From Alphaproteobacteria bacterium (GTDB lineage: Bacteria > Pseudomonadota > Alphaproteobacteria > Rs-D84): a stretch of DNA of 64,000 nucleotides. Where the stretch lies: contig JAFVOS010000004.1 in NCBI GenBank assembly GCA_017505705.1, positions 1 through 64,000 of the forward strand, read 5' to 3'. Under the pieces are notes generated by a model that did no database searches, was not told the DNA's origin, and saw only the letters and a list, made by a program, of their open reading frames with translations. Position 1 is the stretch's first letter. Each line of letters opens with the position of its first letter. A program made the translations under genes and the position numbers. Positions 31,911 to 40,567 of the stretch are shown here, piece after piece.

Positions 31911-32009
31911 TCATTTGTTATTTTCAATTCTTCTTATGCTGCTTGGCTTTATCTGGGTGATAATATAATCATTCAATGGGCGTTCTTCTAGAAGATTAAA
32001 TACAGGCAT
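31911..32009 (-). CDS. Possible 32-residue small protein
   Basis: A short minus-strand frame (MPVFNLLEERPLNDYIITQI, then KPSSIRRIENNK) preceded by GGAGGAAATAAA, an excellent ribosome site at ideal spacing. It could be a genuine small protein or the 5' remnant of a longer lost gene. No function can be assigned. Between here and 32250 I see AT-rich sequence without a gene. Confidence 0.35.
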   Translation of the reverse strand: MPVFNLLEERPLNDYIITQIKPSSIRRIENNK

Positions 32010-32269
32010 TTTATTTCCTCCATTCTGGCGTATTATATCATAAATTTCTCAAATATTATAAATATTCTTAACATAAAATGGCAAAGCAGATAATAAAAAA
32101 TCAATATCAATTGCCTTTGTACAATATATTTTTTCATAATTGACACCTGTTAGGCATAGCAACCTAATACATATAGATGACTAGAAATGCGCATTTTTTA
32201 TATACATTTTCCCGACACCGAAATCGTGCATTTGTAAAAAAACGATTTTCGCCCCCCGAAACACCGCCC

Positions 32270-32297
32270 TTGATTTTTGTGGGAAATGGTGTAGAAT
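32270..32297 (+). promoter_or_regulatory. Promoter of the PLD-gene leader RNA
   Basis: TTGATT (32270-32275), 16-bp spacer, TAGAAT (32292-32297). An inverted repeat (AAATCGT with ACGATTT, 32221-32247) lies just upstream and may be an operator. Confidence 0.55.
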
Positions 32298-32303
32298 ATG
32301 TGT

Positions 32304-32479
32304 GTGCAAGTAATTGCACAAGACATTAAAAGTGAGAACGGGTTTGATCACCCACATACCACAACTTCTAATGTCCCGACCCTTGGTCGGGATGCCGTTG
32401 TTATAAGACTTGTCAAAGGCAACGGGGTTCTGTATGTGAACTGATCAACTCCCGACCACTCTTGTTTGAGTGGTCTTTT
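32304..32479 (+). ncRNA. Switch-like structured leader with terminator/antiterminator
   Basis: Nested stems: TTGATCA/TGATCAA (32344-32350, 32442-32448) encloses CACATAC/GTATGTG (32353-32359, 32432-32438). Inside are TCCCGACC/GGTCGGGA (32374-32392) and CCGTTG/CAACGG (32395-32425). A terminator, GACCACTC/GAGTGGTC plus T4, follows at 32454-32479. The sequence TCCCGACC occurs again at 32450-32457, overlapping the terminator arm. GGTCGGGA can therefore pair with either copy, forming or breaking the terminator. It fits a riboswitch or attenuator controlling the PLD gene 13 bases downstream. Confidence 0.65.
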
Positions 32480-32491
32480 GTTTGGGGTTGC

Positions 32492-33016
32492 ATGTTTGTC
32501 AGACAATGGACTTTTGTTATTGGGATTGCGTTTGCCATTGGGGTTGGCGTTGGGGCGCAATTGCCCACACAACATGCAACTATACCGCAAAACATGGTGG
32601 TTTATTTCACCCCCGGCACCGAATGCGAAGACCGCATAATTGCCGAGCTGGGTCGGGCCGATAAAATCGACATTGCCGTCTATTCCATAACCAATCCTAA
32701 AATTGCCGATGCCATTATTGCCGCCCACCGTCGGGGCGCCCATGTCCGCATCGTCACAGACCGAGTTATGGCCGGACATAAATCATCCATGATTGATGAA
32801 TTGGCGGCCACTGGCATAGCCGTCCGCACCAACCGCCGGCACAAGATTGAACATAATAAATTTGCAGTCTTTGATAATCGGCGCATGGTGACGGGTTCCT
32901 ATAACTGGACCACCGCCGCCACAAAATACAACAGTGAAAACTGCATCTTTCTGACCCACCCAGCGCAAGAATACACCAAACGGTTTGAGTATTTATGGAA
33001 TGCATATAAAAAATAA
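32492..33016 (+). CDS. PLD-family endonuclease (Nuc-like), secreted
   Basis: A 174-residue phospholipase D superfamily nuclease. A signal peptide (MFVRQWTFVIGIAFAIGVGV) is followed by one HKD motif region: HKIEHNKFAVFD, with HxK(x4)D as HNKFAVFD, and then RRMVTGSYNWT. This is the signature of the single-HKD Nuc/BfiI-type dimeric enzymes that cut DNA without metal. The codon use is visibly richer in GC (many GCC and CCG codons) than neighbouring genes, suggesting recent transfer. Its leader RNA ends in a terminator just before the start. It may degrade DNA in the periplasm or outside the cell. Confidence 0.8.
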   Translation: MFVRQWTFVIGIAFAIGVGVGAQLPTQHATIPQNMVVYFTPGTECEDRIIAELGRADKIDIAVYSITNPKIADAIIAAHRRGAHVRIVTDRVMAGHKSSMIDELAATGIAVRTNRRHKIEHNKFAVFDNRRMVTGSYNWTTAATKYNSENCIFLTHPAQEYTKRFEYLWNAYKK

Positions 33017-33078
33017 CCCGCCCACACAGGGCGGCGGAACAGACAAACAAAAAAACCCGCTGAAATCAGCAGGTTATC

Positions 33079-33099
33079 GTGGTGGAGACACAGGGACTC
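33079..33099. repeat. Partial tRNA-Lys 3' end duplication
   Basis: TGGTGGAGACACAGGGACTC matches the minus-strand 3' end of tRNA-Lys (33269 onward) at 19 of 20 positions, about 190 bases away. It is a candidate att remnant. The bases between hold a terminator-like hairpin (ACCACCC/GGGTGGT type, about 33240-33260) and no gene. Confidence 0.6.
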
Positions 33100-33268
33100 C
33101 CTCGCACGGTGCAAAGCACCGGCTGCGGGGCATTCCTGACAAATCGCCTGCGCTGCGCTTGGCTCTTTTACTCATTGTCGACCCTACGCCATTAGCATGG
33201 CTTTTACGGGTTCTTCGTCCCGTGTCCGCAGAAATAAAAAAACCACCCTGCGGTGGTTTTCTTATTTC

Positions 33269-33344
33269 TGGTGGGGACACAGGGACTCGAACCCTGGACC
33301 CAATGATTAAAAGTCATTTGCTCTACCAACTGAGCTATGTCCCC
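33269..33344 (-). tRNA. tRNA-Lys (TTT)
   Basis: Minus-strand cloverleaf with acceptor GGGGACA, anticodon loop CTTTTAA (anticodon TTT), T-loop GGTTCGAGTCC and encoded CCA. Confidence 0.96.
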
Positions 33345-33447
33345 AAAACCGGACCTGGAAAGGGAGAACGCAAGGTTCTGTTTCCAAGGTACGGGGGCAA
33401 TTTTGACATATAAAAAAACAAATTGCAAGAAAAAATCACAAAAATTC

Positions 33448-34122
33448 TTATTTTTTATTTTCTGAGACAATTTCTGGTGCATTTATATGCTGTGCCAGGT
33501 TTAGGGCCGCAACACTGTCCGCATCCAACCAATCCAGAATTCGTACCATTATGTTTTCTATATATTTCGCAGAAACATGACGGCTTTTATGAAATTTGCT
33601 TTCTGTTATCAGGTGCGCCATATCACGTGCCATAGATGACAATATCTGGGATTGTTCTGGGGACAAAATATTTGTTTGACTGTTACGAAACAGCAATGTG
33701 TCCAGGTCATTGTGACATGAATGTAACCGCTCTAAAACCCGAGAAGTAATGTTCAACCTGCGAGAAATTTCCGAAACACGCCACGACAACATTCTGTTTA
33801 AACTGTCTGTCGTCAATTTAGAACGAACATTCATGGCGTCACGCAACATAAATATTGTATTTACCAGCACTGTATTTAATTTATCTGTCATGCTGTGGGC
33901 AACTGATTTCTTCATCTGGCTGGCGACACGTGAATTGGTATAATCGTACAGCAAAAACACCAATGGTATCGACAGCAGTGACGCAGATACGTTTATTACT
34001 AAATCCCTGATATTTGCATTGGGCGCATTATCAATGGCACCAGTATACAAAATAATACCACCAGCAATTGACATCAGATACGGCAAAGACTTTAAAAAAA
34101 TTGTGCGGACATGAATCTTCAT
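33448..34122 (-). CDS. Unknown membrane-anchored helical protein
   Basis: Function not recognised. The 224 residues have two N-terminal membrane helices (PYLMSIAGGIILYTG and VINVSASLLSIPLVFLLYDY), then a long mostly helical cytoplasmic part with no enzyme motif. The rest looks like coiled or bundled helices (KKSVAHSMTDKLNTVLVNTI, MLSWRVSEISRRLNITSRVL). It lies just upstream of tRNA-Lys, 46 bases from the first MFS transporter on the same strand, so it may be in the transporter operon. Confidence 0.55.
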   Translation of the reverse strand: MKIHVRTIFLKSLPYLMSIAGGIILYTGAIDNAPNANIRDLVINVSASLLSIPLVFLLYDYTNSRVASQMKKSVAHSMTDKLNTVLVNTIFMLRDAMNVRSKLTTDSLNRMLSWRVSEISRRLNITSRVLERLHSCHNDLDTLLFRNSQTNILSPEQSQILSSMARDMAHLITESKFHKSRHVSAKYIENIMVRILDWLDADSVAALNLAQHINAPEIVSENKK

Positions 34123-34168
34123 ACCCGCATTTTATACTGTTTTCTTAACAATATACACAGGAACAATA

Positions 34169-35410
34169 TCAAACAATATCATCGCCAGTGGGACGTGTTG
34201 TTTTTATAACACGCAAATTTGGATTATATTGAGCAGCACATCGATTTTTAATAAACAGCAATGCCCACATTCCAATCAGAACAATTATCGAACCAAGAAA
34301 AAATATACTGAAACGCCAACTGCCCATTGTGCCGCCCAGCCCAATCAGCAAACATGTAATAATGTAGACTACATTATCGCCAATACTGTAAAGAGATAAG
34401 ATAACCGAGCGATAGCCCGTTGGCAAAAAGTCTTGAAATCTTGAATACAGCAAAATATAAATCGCCGCAAACAGCGCATATGCCGCACCCAACGCCCACA
34501 ATCCTGAAACAGAATAAAACACAGAAAATAAAATGTACAACCCGCCAGCCAAACATATTGATGAATATAAAATCCAATCGGGAACAGCCTTAAAACGATG
34601 GGCAAATGTCTGGCCCAGAACACTGCACCCCAAGGCAAAAAACTGAACCAAGCCGACATACACAACCGGCAAACCGATTTCGATGCCAATGGGGCTCAGG
34701 TAATCATCCAGATAGCAAATATTGCTGACAAGCAATGTCAGCATCAGCATCAAAAATATACATGGCGTCTTAATACATATTTTTGTCCCGGTACGAAACA
34801 GTTTCATAAAATTTGTTTTTCGTACACGAGACTTGATATTCTTAGTACGTCTGCGCAATTGGATTCTGTTGATACATATCATGGAAATTGCAACAGACAA
34901 CAATGAAGCTAATGTTATCCATTCATACCCAGCAAACATTAACAATGAACCAAATGCAGATAATGCCACCGCAACAGCAGATACATTGTATCTGACACCC
35001 AAAACACGTGTATAGATATCATGGTGACGACGGGCACGTAATTCATCGTACAACATTCCTTCAAATGCAACGTTGAAAAAGGCAGACTGAATTCCCCATA
35101 AAAACATCCCAATGGCAAATCCTGCATACGTTGGCCACAGCAGCCACAGTGCAAATGCAAATGCTTTTAACACCTGGCCCAGATTGATTGCATTTTTGAC
35201 CCCAAGTTTGTTCGTAATCCAGGTGACTGGTATCTGGGTCATAAATGTACCAACCGACAAAATAATAAACAGCGAAGACAACTGCATGTCCGTCATTCCA
35301 TGCGACTGCATAAATACCGCATAGACAGGGGATAACAACAACAGTTTATTAAAAAATATGAAACCGTATATATTTGCTAAAAAACGACGAAGAGAATTCC
35401 CTTTTCTCAT
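34169..35410 (-). CDS. MFS transporter (paralogue 1)
   Basis: A 413-residue inner-membrane major facilitator transporter with about 12 helices. The region between helices 2 and 3 (TNKLGVKNAINLGQVLKAFA) is a weak version of the MFS signature. A basic central loop (RRRTKNIKSRVRKTNF) separates the two halves. It is clearly homologous to the next gene (shared FINKxLLLxPVYAxFMQ start and the SRFQxxxPxxYRSVxLSLY block), so the pair arose by tandem duplication. AAGGG precedes the ATG. The substrate is unknown. Confidence 0.8.
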   Translation of the reverse strand: MRKGNSLRRFLANIYGFIFFNKLLLLSPVYAVFMQSHGMTDMQLSSLFIILSVGTFMTQIPVTWITNKLGVKNAINLGQVLKAFAFALWLLWPTYAGFAIGMFLWGIQSAFFNVAFEGMLYDELRARRHHDIYTRVLGVRYNVSAVAVALSAFGSLLMFAGYEWITLASLLSVAISMICINRIQLRRRTKNIKSRVRKTNFMKLFRTGTKICIKTPCIFLMLMLTLLVSNICYLDDYLSPIGIEIGLPVVYVGLVQFFALGCSVLGQTFAHRFKAVPDWILYSSICLAGGLYILFSVFYSVSGLWALGAAYALFAAIYILLYSRFQDFLPTGYRSVILSLYSIGDNVVYIITCLLIGLGGTMGSWRFSIFFLGSIIVLIGMWALLFIKNRCAAQYNPNLRVIKTTRPTGDDIV

Positions 35411-35470
35411 AACCCTTATCCTGTTAAAACTAATAAGGATTATAGTCCTTTTTCTGTTGATTGCATAGTA

Positions 35471-36649
35471 CTAAATTTGACGTCCTGTCAAAACAGAGCA
35501 GTGACGGCGCAAAAATAAAATCGCCCAAACACACAGACACAACATCAAGCCGCCCAGAATAATTATACTGAAACGCCAACTGCCCAACGTTGCACCCAAA
35601 CCAACAATACCGCACACAATCATGTACAAAACATAGTTAACAGTTGTGTATAACGACAATACAACAGAACGATATCGTGATGGTATCATGTGCTGGAACC
35701 TGGAATATAGCAACGTATAAATCCCATAAAAAAGCATATATGCCATTCCCATCAACCACAATGCAGATATGTTATATTGAACACCAAAGAATATAAATAA
35801 CAGTCCAACCAACCCAATCAATATATACAACAGCATATCTGATATTTTTGTAAATTTGTATGCAAAACGCTGGCCAATTGTTGCACACCCCAGTAAGAAC
35901 AGTGGCACAATTCCAATATATTCGGTTGGTATACCGATTTGCAGACCAATGGGACTTAAAAAATCGTCCAGAAATGGGATATTTATGACAAACAGTGTTA
36001 ACAGCATTGTCGACATTAAACATGGTGTTTGCATACAAATGCGCAGGCCTGTACGCAATAATTTACTGGGGCGTGTTACATTATTGGTTGATTGGACACT
36101 AACTGATTTATACGGTATTATGATTAAACACAACATAGATATTAAAATTGCCACAACAGATGCCCATGTCACCCAATCATATCCCATAAACATCAGCAGC
36201 GAACCAAATGCAGACATGGCTGTTCCAACAGATTCATATGTTGATTTTCGCCCCAGAATACGTGAATATTCACGTTGCATACCATATGCTGAAACAGAAT
36301 CATATACCAGACCTTCGAATGCGACACTGCGAAAACCTGCCTGGACACCCCACAAAAACATTCCCGTTGCAAATCCTGGATAGTTAGGGGCAACCAACCA
36401 TAATAAAATCGCAAGGGCTTTTAAAACCTGGCCGACAATCATAGATCCACGCTGACCAATACGATTTGTAATGTGGGTTATTGGGGCCTGGCCCAGAATG
36501 GTTCCCAATGCAGACACAATAAACATTGTTGACAACTGAATATCCGACAGACCATTTTGCTGCATAAAAATGGCATAAACGGGTGTCAGTAATAAAAATT
36601 TATTAAAAAACGCAAATCCATATATTCCCAATAACAAACGGCGCATCAA
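35471..36649 (-). CDS. MFS transporter (paralogue 2)
   Basis: A 392-residue 12-helix transporter, paralogue of the gene at 34169. Features include FFNKFLLLTPVYAIFMQQNG at the start, THITNRIGQRGSMIVGQVLK as the MFS loop, and SRFQHMIPSRYRSVVLSLYT late. AGGGGATTTTG precedes the ATG. The transporter next door differs mainly in loops, which hints at different substrates. A third, more distant MFS protein is at 40563. Confidence 0.8.
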   Translation of the reverse strand: MMRRLLLGIYGFAFFNKFLLLTPVYAIFMQQNGLSDIQLSTMFIVSALGTILGQAPITHITNRIGQRGSMIVGQVLKALAILLWLVAPNYPGFATGMFLWGVQAGFRSVAFEGLVYDSVSAYGMQREYSRILGRKSTYESVGTAMSAFGSLLMFMGYDWVTWASVVAILISMLCLIIIPYKSVSVQSTNNVTRPSKLLRTGLRICMQTPCLMSTMLLTLFVINIPFLDDFLSPIGLQIGIPTEYIGIVPLFLLGCATIGQRFAYKFTKISDMLLYILIGLVGLLFIFFGVQYNISALWLMGMAYMLFYGIYTLLYSRFQHMIPSRYRSVVLSLYTTVNYVLYMIVCGIVGLGATLGSWRFSIIILGGLMLCLCVWAILFLRRHCSVLTGRQI

Positions 36650-36712
36650 AATCCCCTATACATAATCGATTTTTAGTATATACCTTTTTCAAACAAAAAA
36701 GTACCAAAAATA

Positions 36713-36741
36713 TTGAAATTTTGTCAAATTTGCACTATAAT
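36713..36741 (+). promoter_or_regulatory. Promoter of the 793-residue protein gene
   Basis: TTGAAA (36713-36718), 17-bp spacer, TATAAT (36736-36741). Confidence 0.65.
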
Positions 36742-36768
36742 AGGCATGATAAGAATAAGGGCACAAAT

Positions 36769-39150
36769 ATGGCTAACATGAAAGATTTTTTGACGGCTTA
36801 CTATAACAGGCTTATCTTTCGAGAAATGTCACATGAGCAGTTTGTTCAATTCTGTGGATATATCAAGGACAAAAAAGCTACCGACAATCAAAAAATCTGG
36901 GCAGAAGAGCTATTAAAAAAAGATCCCGCAACTGGTGCATTTGAAACTGTACCAGGAACAAATATATACATAAGAAAAGAATTGCCAAATCCACAAGATC
37001 CAGCTGACGAAATGTATCTGGGGGCAGATGATAAAGAATGGAAAAAATTATTTAAAGCATTCCAAACCGCTTTTCAATCTATGGATGGGGCAAGAGGTAG
37101 CTTTAAGTACAACGATAAAGCCACCAAGTTTTTAGAAAAGTATTTTGGTTCACATACTGTTGGAACAACCGCTGTCCAGCATATGTTTCAATACACCAAG
37201 GCGACAACAGCAGCCAAAGCAAAAATTGGCCCAGCCCCAGCAGGAACAGCAACCGTAACACTGCATGGTTTTTTGACTAAGTACAGAAACAGATTAGAAT
37301 TACAACTAAAAAACTGGGGGGTATTAAACGACGATTTTTCATATGATGATTTATTGTCTGGGATTGCTTCTGAAAAATACAACAAGAATCCAAAATTCAG
37401 AAGAAGAATGGAAGGTGTCGCCCAGGTAATTGATGGTTATATCGCTGGTGACACAACGATGCAATCTAGATTAGGAATAACATCTCCAAACGACATCCCA
37501 GATTGTAGTGATATCTCACAATGGTTTGACGACGACAATATTCCTGCTTTTCGTTTACAACAGTTCAAAAACGAATACCCAATACTGTTAAACACATTGC
37601 GCAAGGAATCAAAAATACGTGAAGTATTTGAGCAGCATGATGAAGGAAAAATATCGGGACCATTAAATAAAGCAATCGCTAATCAATCATACGATAACCC
37701 CAATAGCGACGATTATGTTCAGCCAAAACGTGAAGACACCCTTACAATTCCAGAGCGTCTTTCTGAATGGTGGGGGGACACATATTCGGATTGTTTGGAA
37801 AAATACATAACACTGAAGGGCGATAGATTATATTTTTCTCCACAGGCCAAAGCAATTGCAGGAAAGCTGCCCAAGAACTTAAAAAAAACAGATGGACTGG
37901 ACGGTGTTTTAAAACATACAGCTGATATAAAAAACAAACTGAAAGCGGCACGTGATTTCGATTCTGCAAAACACGTCGAATGGTTTGAAAAAACATTAAA
38001 GGCATTGCAAGCCGATAAAAAATTATCCAAGGTTTGGGCCGGCGCACTAAAGAATGGAACACATATGCAGGCACTGGTCAAAGAAATCATGATTCTTGCC
38101 ATAAAAGAAGGCAAAGTGAAAGAAGCAAAAACTGCACTGGAACTGATTTCTGTTCTGCATTATGGGTATACAACCAGTAAGGTAATGGACACATTGGCAA
38201 AAACTGATTTGACTATATTTTCTGACAAAGGTTTGTCTTTCAACAAAACAGATGGAGTAAAATTTGTTACAAATGCCCTGGACAAAAGTATAAAAACTGC
38301 CTTTATGGGGATTGGATACGGGGTGACGATGATTGGAAATGCCATTAAACTGTCGGGTCGCAAAATAAAACATTTTTCTGATAAAAACGGTAACTTTAAG
38401 TCAGAACACAATCAATATCTGCAGAATCAGCAGCAAGAGAAACAAGCATTGGAAAGTCTGCTTACCAGTGAACAGACACAAAAGGCGACAACAGAAACAA
38501 CAATTAATGCAATCACTGCAGGACGAACAGTCGCCCAGACACAAACAGATCTGACAAACGATATCAGCGCCCTGGAAGCTACTATAAATAATTTTTGCAC
38601 AACAGAAATTCAGGAATTACAACAAGCCATAAACCAAACAATTTATAATGTTAATTCAACGGGCACATGGACACCAATTGCAAGCAACACTGAATTAGCA
38701 GCAGTCGGAGATTTTCTGGAATCTATATCAAAAGACAGATTGACCCCAACCCCGATCCTTACAGGTACTGCGCCCAGTATCGCAACACTACAAAATCATT
38801 TGAATACAATTGCAGCCCAGCATGCACTGCTGGTTACAACCAGGGGACAATTGGCAACTAAACAGCAAAATTTAGACGATATTATAAATGGGACCGAATT
38901 GCTGGCACAATTAAACACTCAGATTGCAGACCACGAAAGAGAATTGAATAATTGGGGTACAAATCATATAGACGAACTAGAAGATCTGGTTAAATATTGG
39001 AATATGCTGGAAACGGGCAGAAACACAAAGACAGGGCCTATGTATAACTGGTTCCGTAATCTTAGCAAGAAAAATGCGCAAAAACGCTTCAACACACAAA
39101 TTCCAGCAATAATTTCGGCTTATAATCAATCTCACACCATTGCGGCTTGA
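36769..39150 (+). CDS. Large unknown cytosolic protein, coiled-coil C-terminal half
   Basis: Function not recognised. The 793-residue product has no signal peptide or strong membrane segment. The N-terminal half contains two related-looking openings (FLTAYYNRLIF and FLTKYRNRLEL, about 145 residues apart), suggesting internal duplication. Residues of about 540-745 are Gln/Thr/Leu-rich and helical (QNQQQEKQALESLLTSEQTQ, HLNTIAAQHALLVTTRGQLA), typical of coiled coil. AATAAGGGCAC precedes the ATG at 36769. It has its own promoter and terminator. Structural or effector roles are both possible. Confidence 0.65.
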   Translation: MANMKDFLTAYYNRLIFREMSHEQFVQFCGYIKDKKATDNQKIWAEELLKKDPATGAFETVPGTNIYIRKELPNPQDPADEMYLGADDKEWKKLFKAFQTAFQSMDGARGSFKYNDKATKFLEKYFGSHTVGTTAVQHMFQYTKATTAAKAKIGPAPAGTATVTLHGFLTKYRNRLELQLKNWGVLNDDFSYDDLLSGIASEKYNKNPKFRRRMEGVAQVIDGYIAGDTTMQSRLGITSPNDIPDCSDISQWFDDDNIPAFRLQQFKNEYPILLNTLRKESKIREVFEQHDEGKISGPLNKAIANQSYDNPNSDDYVQPKREDTLTIPERLSEWWGDTYSDCLEKYITLKGDRLYFSPQAKAIAGKLPKNLKKTDGLDGVLKHTADIKNKLKAARDFDSAKHVEWFEKTLKALQADKKLSKVWAGALKNGTHMQALVKEIMILAIKEGKVKEAKTALELISVLHYGYTTSKVMDTLAKTDLTIFSDKGLSFNKTDGVKFVTNALDKSIKTAFMGIGYGVTMIGNAIKLSGRKIKHFSDKNGNFKSEHNQYLQNQQQEKQALESLLTSEQTQKATTETTINAITAGRTVAQTQTDLTNDISALEATINNFCTTEIQELQQAINQTIYNVNSTGTWTPIASNTELAAVGDFLESISKDRLTPTPILTGTAPSIATLQNHLNTIAAQHALLVTTRGQLATKQQNLDDIINGTELLAQLNTQIADHERELNNWGTNHIDELEDLVKYWNMLETGRNTKTGPMYNWFRNLSKKNAQKRFNTQIPAIISAYNQSHTIAA

Positions 39151-39178
39151 TTTTGGGTTGTCCGGCAATCTAATTGTT

Positions 39179-39205
39179 TGCACTGCCGTTTGGCGGTGTT
39201 TTTTG
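39179..39205 (+). terminator. Terminator after the 793-residue protein gene
   Basis: CACTGCC/GGCGGTG stem (39181-39198, one mismatch) followed by T6. Confidence 0.7.
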
Positions 39206-39238
39206 TTATGGCCCCTGCCCCGTCAGTTTAGTTTGGTG

Positions 39239-39267
39239 TTGAAAAAGTAAAAAACGTTTGCTATGCT
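39239..39267 (+). promoter_or_regulatory. ackA promoter
   Basis: TTGAAA (39239-39244), 17-bp spacer, TATGCT (39262-39267). Confidence 0.6.
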
Positions 39268-39297
39268 GTCCTGCGTTAAATAATCAAAGGGGATAAC

Positions 39298-40539
39298 ATG
39301 TATATACTTGCGCTGAACTGCGGTTCGTCTTCGTTAAAATATCAGGTTTTTGATGCAGATTCTAAACAGGCCATTGTTGGCGGAAATGTCGAAAAAATCG
39401 GATTACCAGATTCTTTTGTCACACAAAAATATCCAGATGGCACAAAACAGAAAAAAGAAACATCTATGAAAAACCATGACGAAGCATTGAATGTCGTTCT
39501 GTTCATGCTGCGCGAGGCGTCAATTGACTTAAATGAAATCAAGGGTGTTGGACATCGTGTTGTTATGGGTGGCGATAAATTCGCTTCATCTGTCGAAATT
39601 AATGACGAAGTTATCAAAACAATTGATGAACTGTCTGCGATTGCACCATTGCACAATCCATCTGCGCTGATGGGTATTGTGACGGCAAAGCAATTGTTGC
39701 CAAACGCAACACAGGTGGCGGTATTTGATACAGCATTCCACCAGACAATGCCTGATTATGCATATCGTTATGCAGTGCCAAGTGCATGGTATCGTGAACT
39801 GGGCGTTCGTCGCTATGGCTTCCATGGGACAAGCCACCTGTACGTTTCAAAACGTGCCGCTAATATGTTGGGCAAGCCAGCAAACGAATGTAATTTAATT
39901 ACACTGCACATCGGTTCAGGCGCATCAGCAACGGCAATTCGTAACGGTGTATCCGTTGACACTTCGTTGGGCATGACACCATTGGCCGGATTAACAATGG
40001 GAACACGTCCAGGCGACTTGGACCCAGGTGTTGTTTTGTATGTTATGAACCGCTTAGGTATCACAGCAGATCAAATGCAAAAACATTTGAACAAAGATTC
40101 TGGGTTAATGGGTATTACAGAATGTTTTGCAGATCGTCGTGATGTCGAAGGAAATAAAGATGAAAATGACCTGTGTCGTTTGGCTATTGAGATGGAAGCG
40201 CACAATGTAAAGAAGTACATCGGCGCATTTATGGCAGAATTGGGACATGTTGACGCATTGGTATTTACAGCAGGCGTTGGTGAAAACGACGATTATCTGC
40301 GTGAAAAATTCTGTGAGGGCCTGGAAGAATTAGGGATTAAGCTGGACAAAGAAAAAAATGCTGCTGCCTTGGCACGCAAGGGCGTCGACCAAGCCGTTAT
40401 CAGCACAGATGACAGTCGTGTAAAAATCTTGATGATTGCAACAAACGAAGAATTAGTAATCGTTGAAGATACACTGGCGATTATGAATGGTACATATAAT
40501 CCAAATCATTTGGAAATGGATTATTCATTCGTAAAGTAA
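39298..40539 (+). CDS. ackA: Acetate kinase
   Basis: Interconverts acetyl phosphate + ADP and acetate + ATP in the cytoplasm. The 413 residues show the ASKHA fold: LALNCGSSSLKYQVFD at the start, VGHRVVMGGDKF, FDTAFHQTMPDYAYRYAVP, RRYGFHGTSHLYVS, LHIGSGASATAI and VFTAGVGENDDYLRE. Length is normal. AAAGGGGAT precedes the ATG. A phosphotransacetylase (pta) gene is not adjacent, so the partner must lie elsewhere or the enzyme works from another acetyl-phosphate source. Confidence 0.95.
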   Translation: MYILALNCGSSSLKYQVFDADSKQAIVGGNVEKIGLPDSFVTQKYPDGTKQKKETSMKNHDEALNVVLFMLREASIDLNEIKGVGHRVVMGGDKFASSVEINDEVIKTIDELSAIAPLHNPSALMGIVTAKQLLPNATQVAVFDTAFHQTMPDYAYRYAVPSAWYRELGVRRYGFHGTSHLYVSKRAANMLGKPANECNLITLHIGSGASATAIRNGVSVDTSLGMTPLAGLTMGTRPGDLDPGVVLYVMNRLGITADQMQKHLNKDSGLMGITECFADRRDVEGNKDENDLCRLAIEMEAHNVKKYIGAFMAELGHVDALVFTAGVGENDDYLREKFCEGLEELGIKLDKEKNAAALARKGVDQAVISTDDSRVKILMIATNEELVIVEDTLAIMNGTYNPNHLEMDYSFVK

Positions 40540-40540
40540 A

Positions 40541-40567
40541 AAGTCCCCCATTTGGGGGATTTTTATT
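40541..40567. terminator. Terminator between convergent ackA and MFS gene
   Basis: TCCCCC(ATTT)GGGGGA at 40544-40559, A run before and T5 after; probably bidirectional. Confidence 0.75.
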
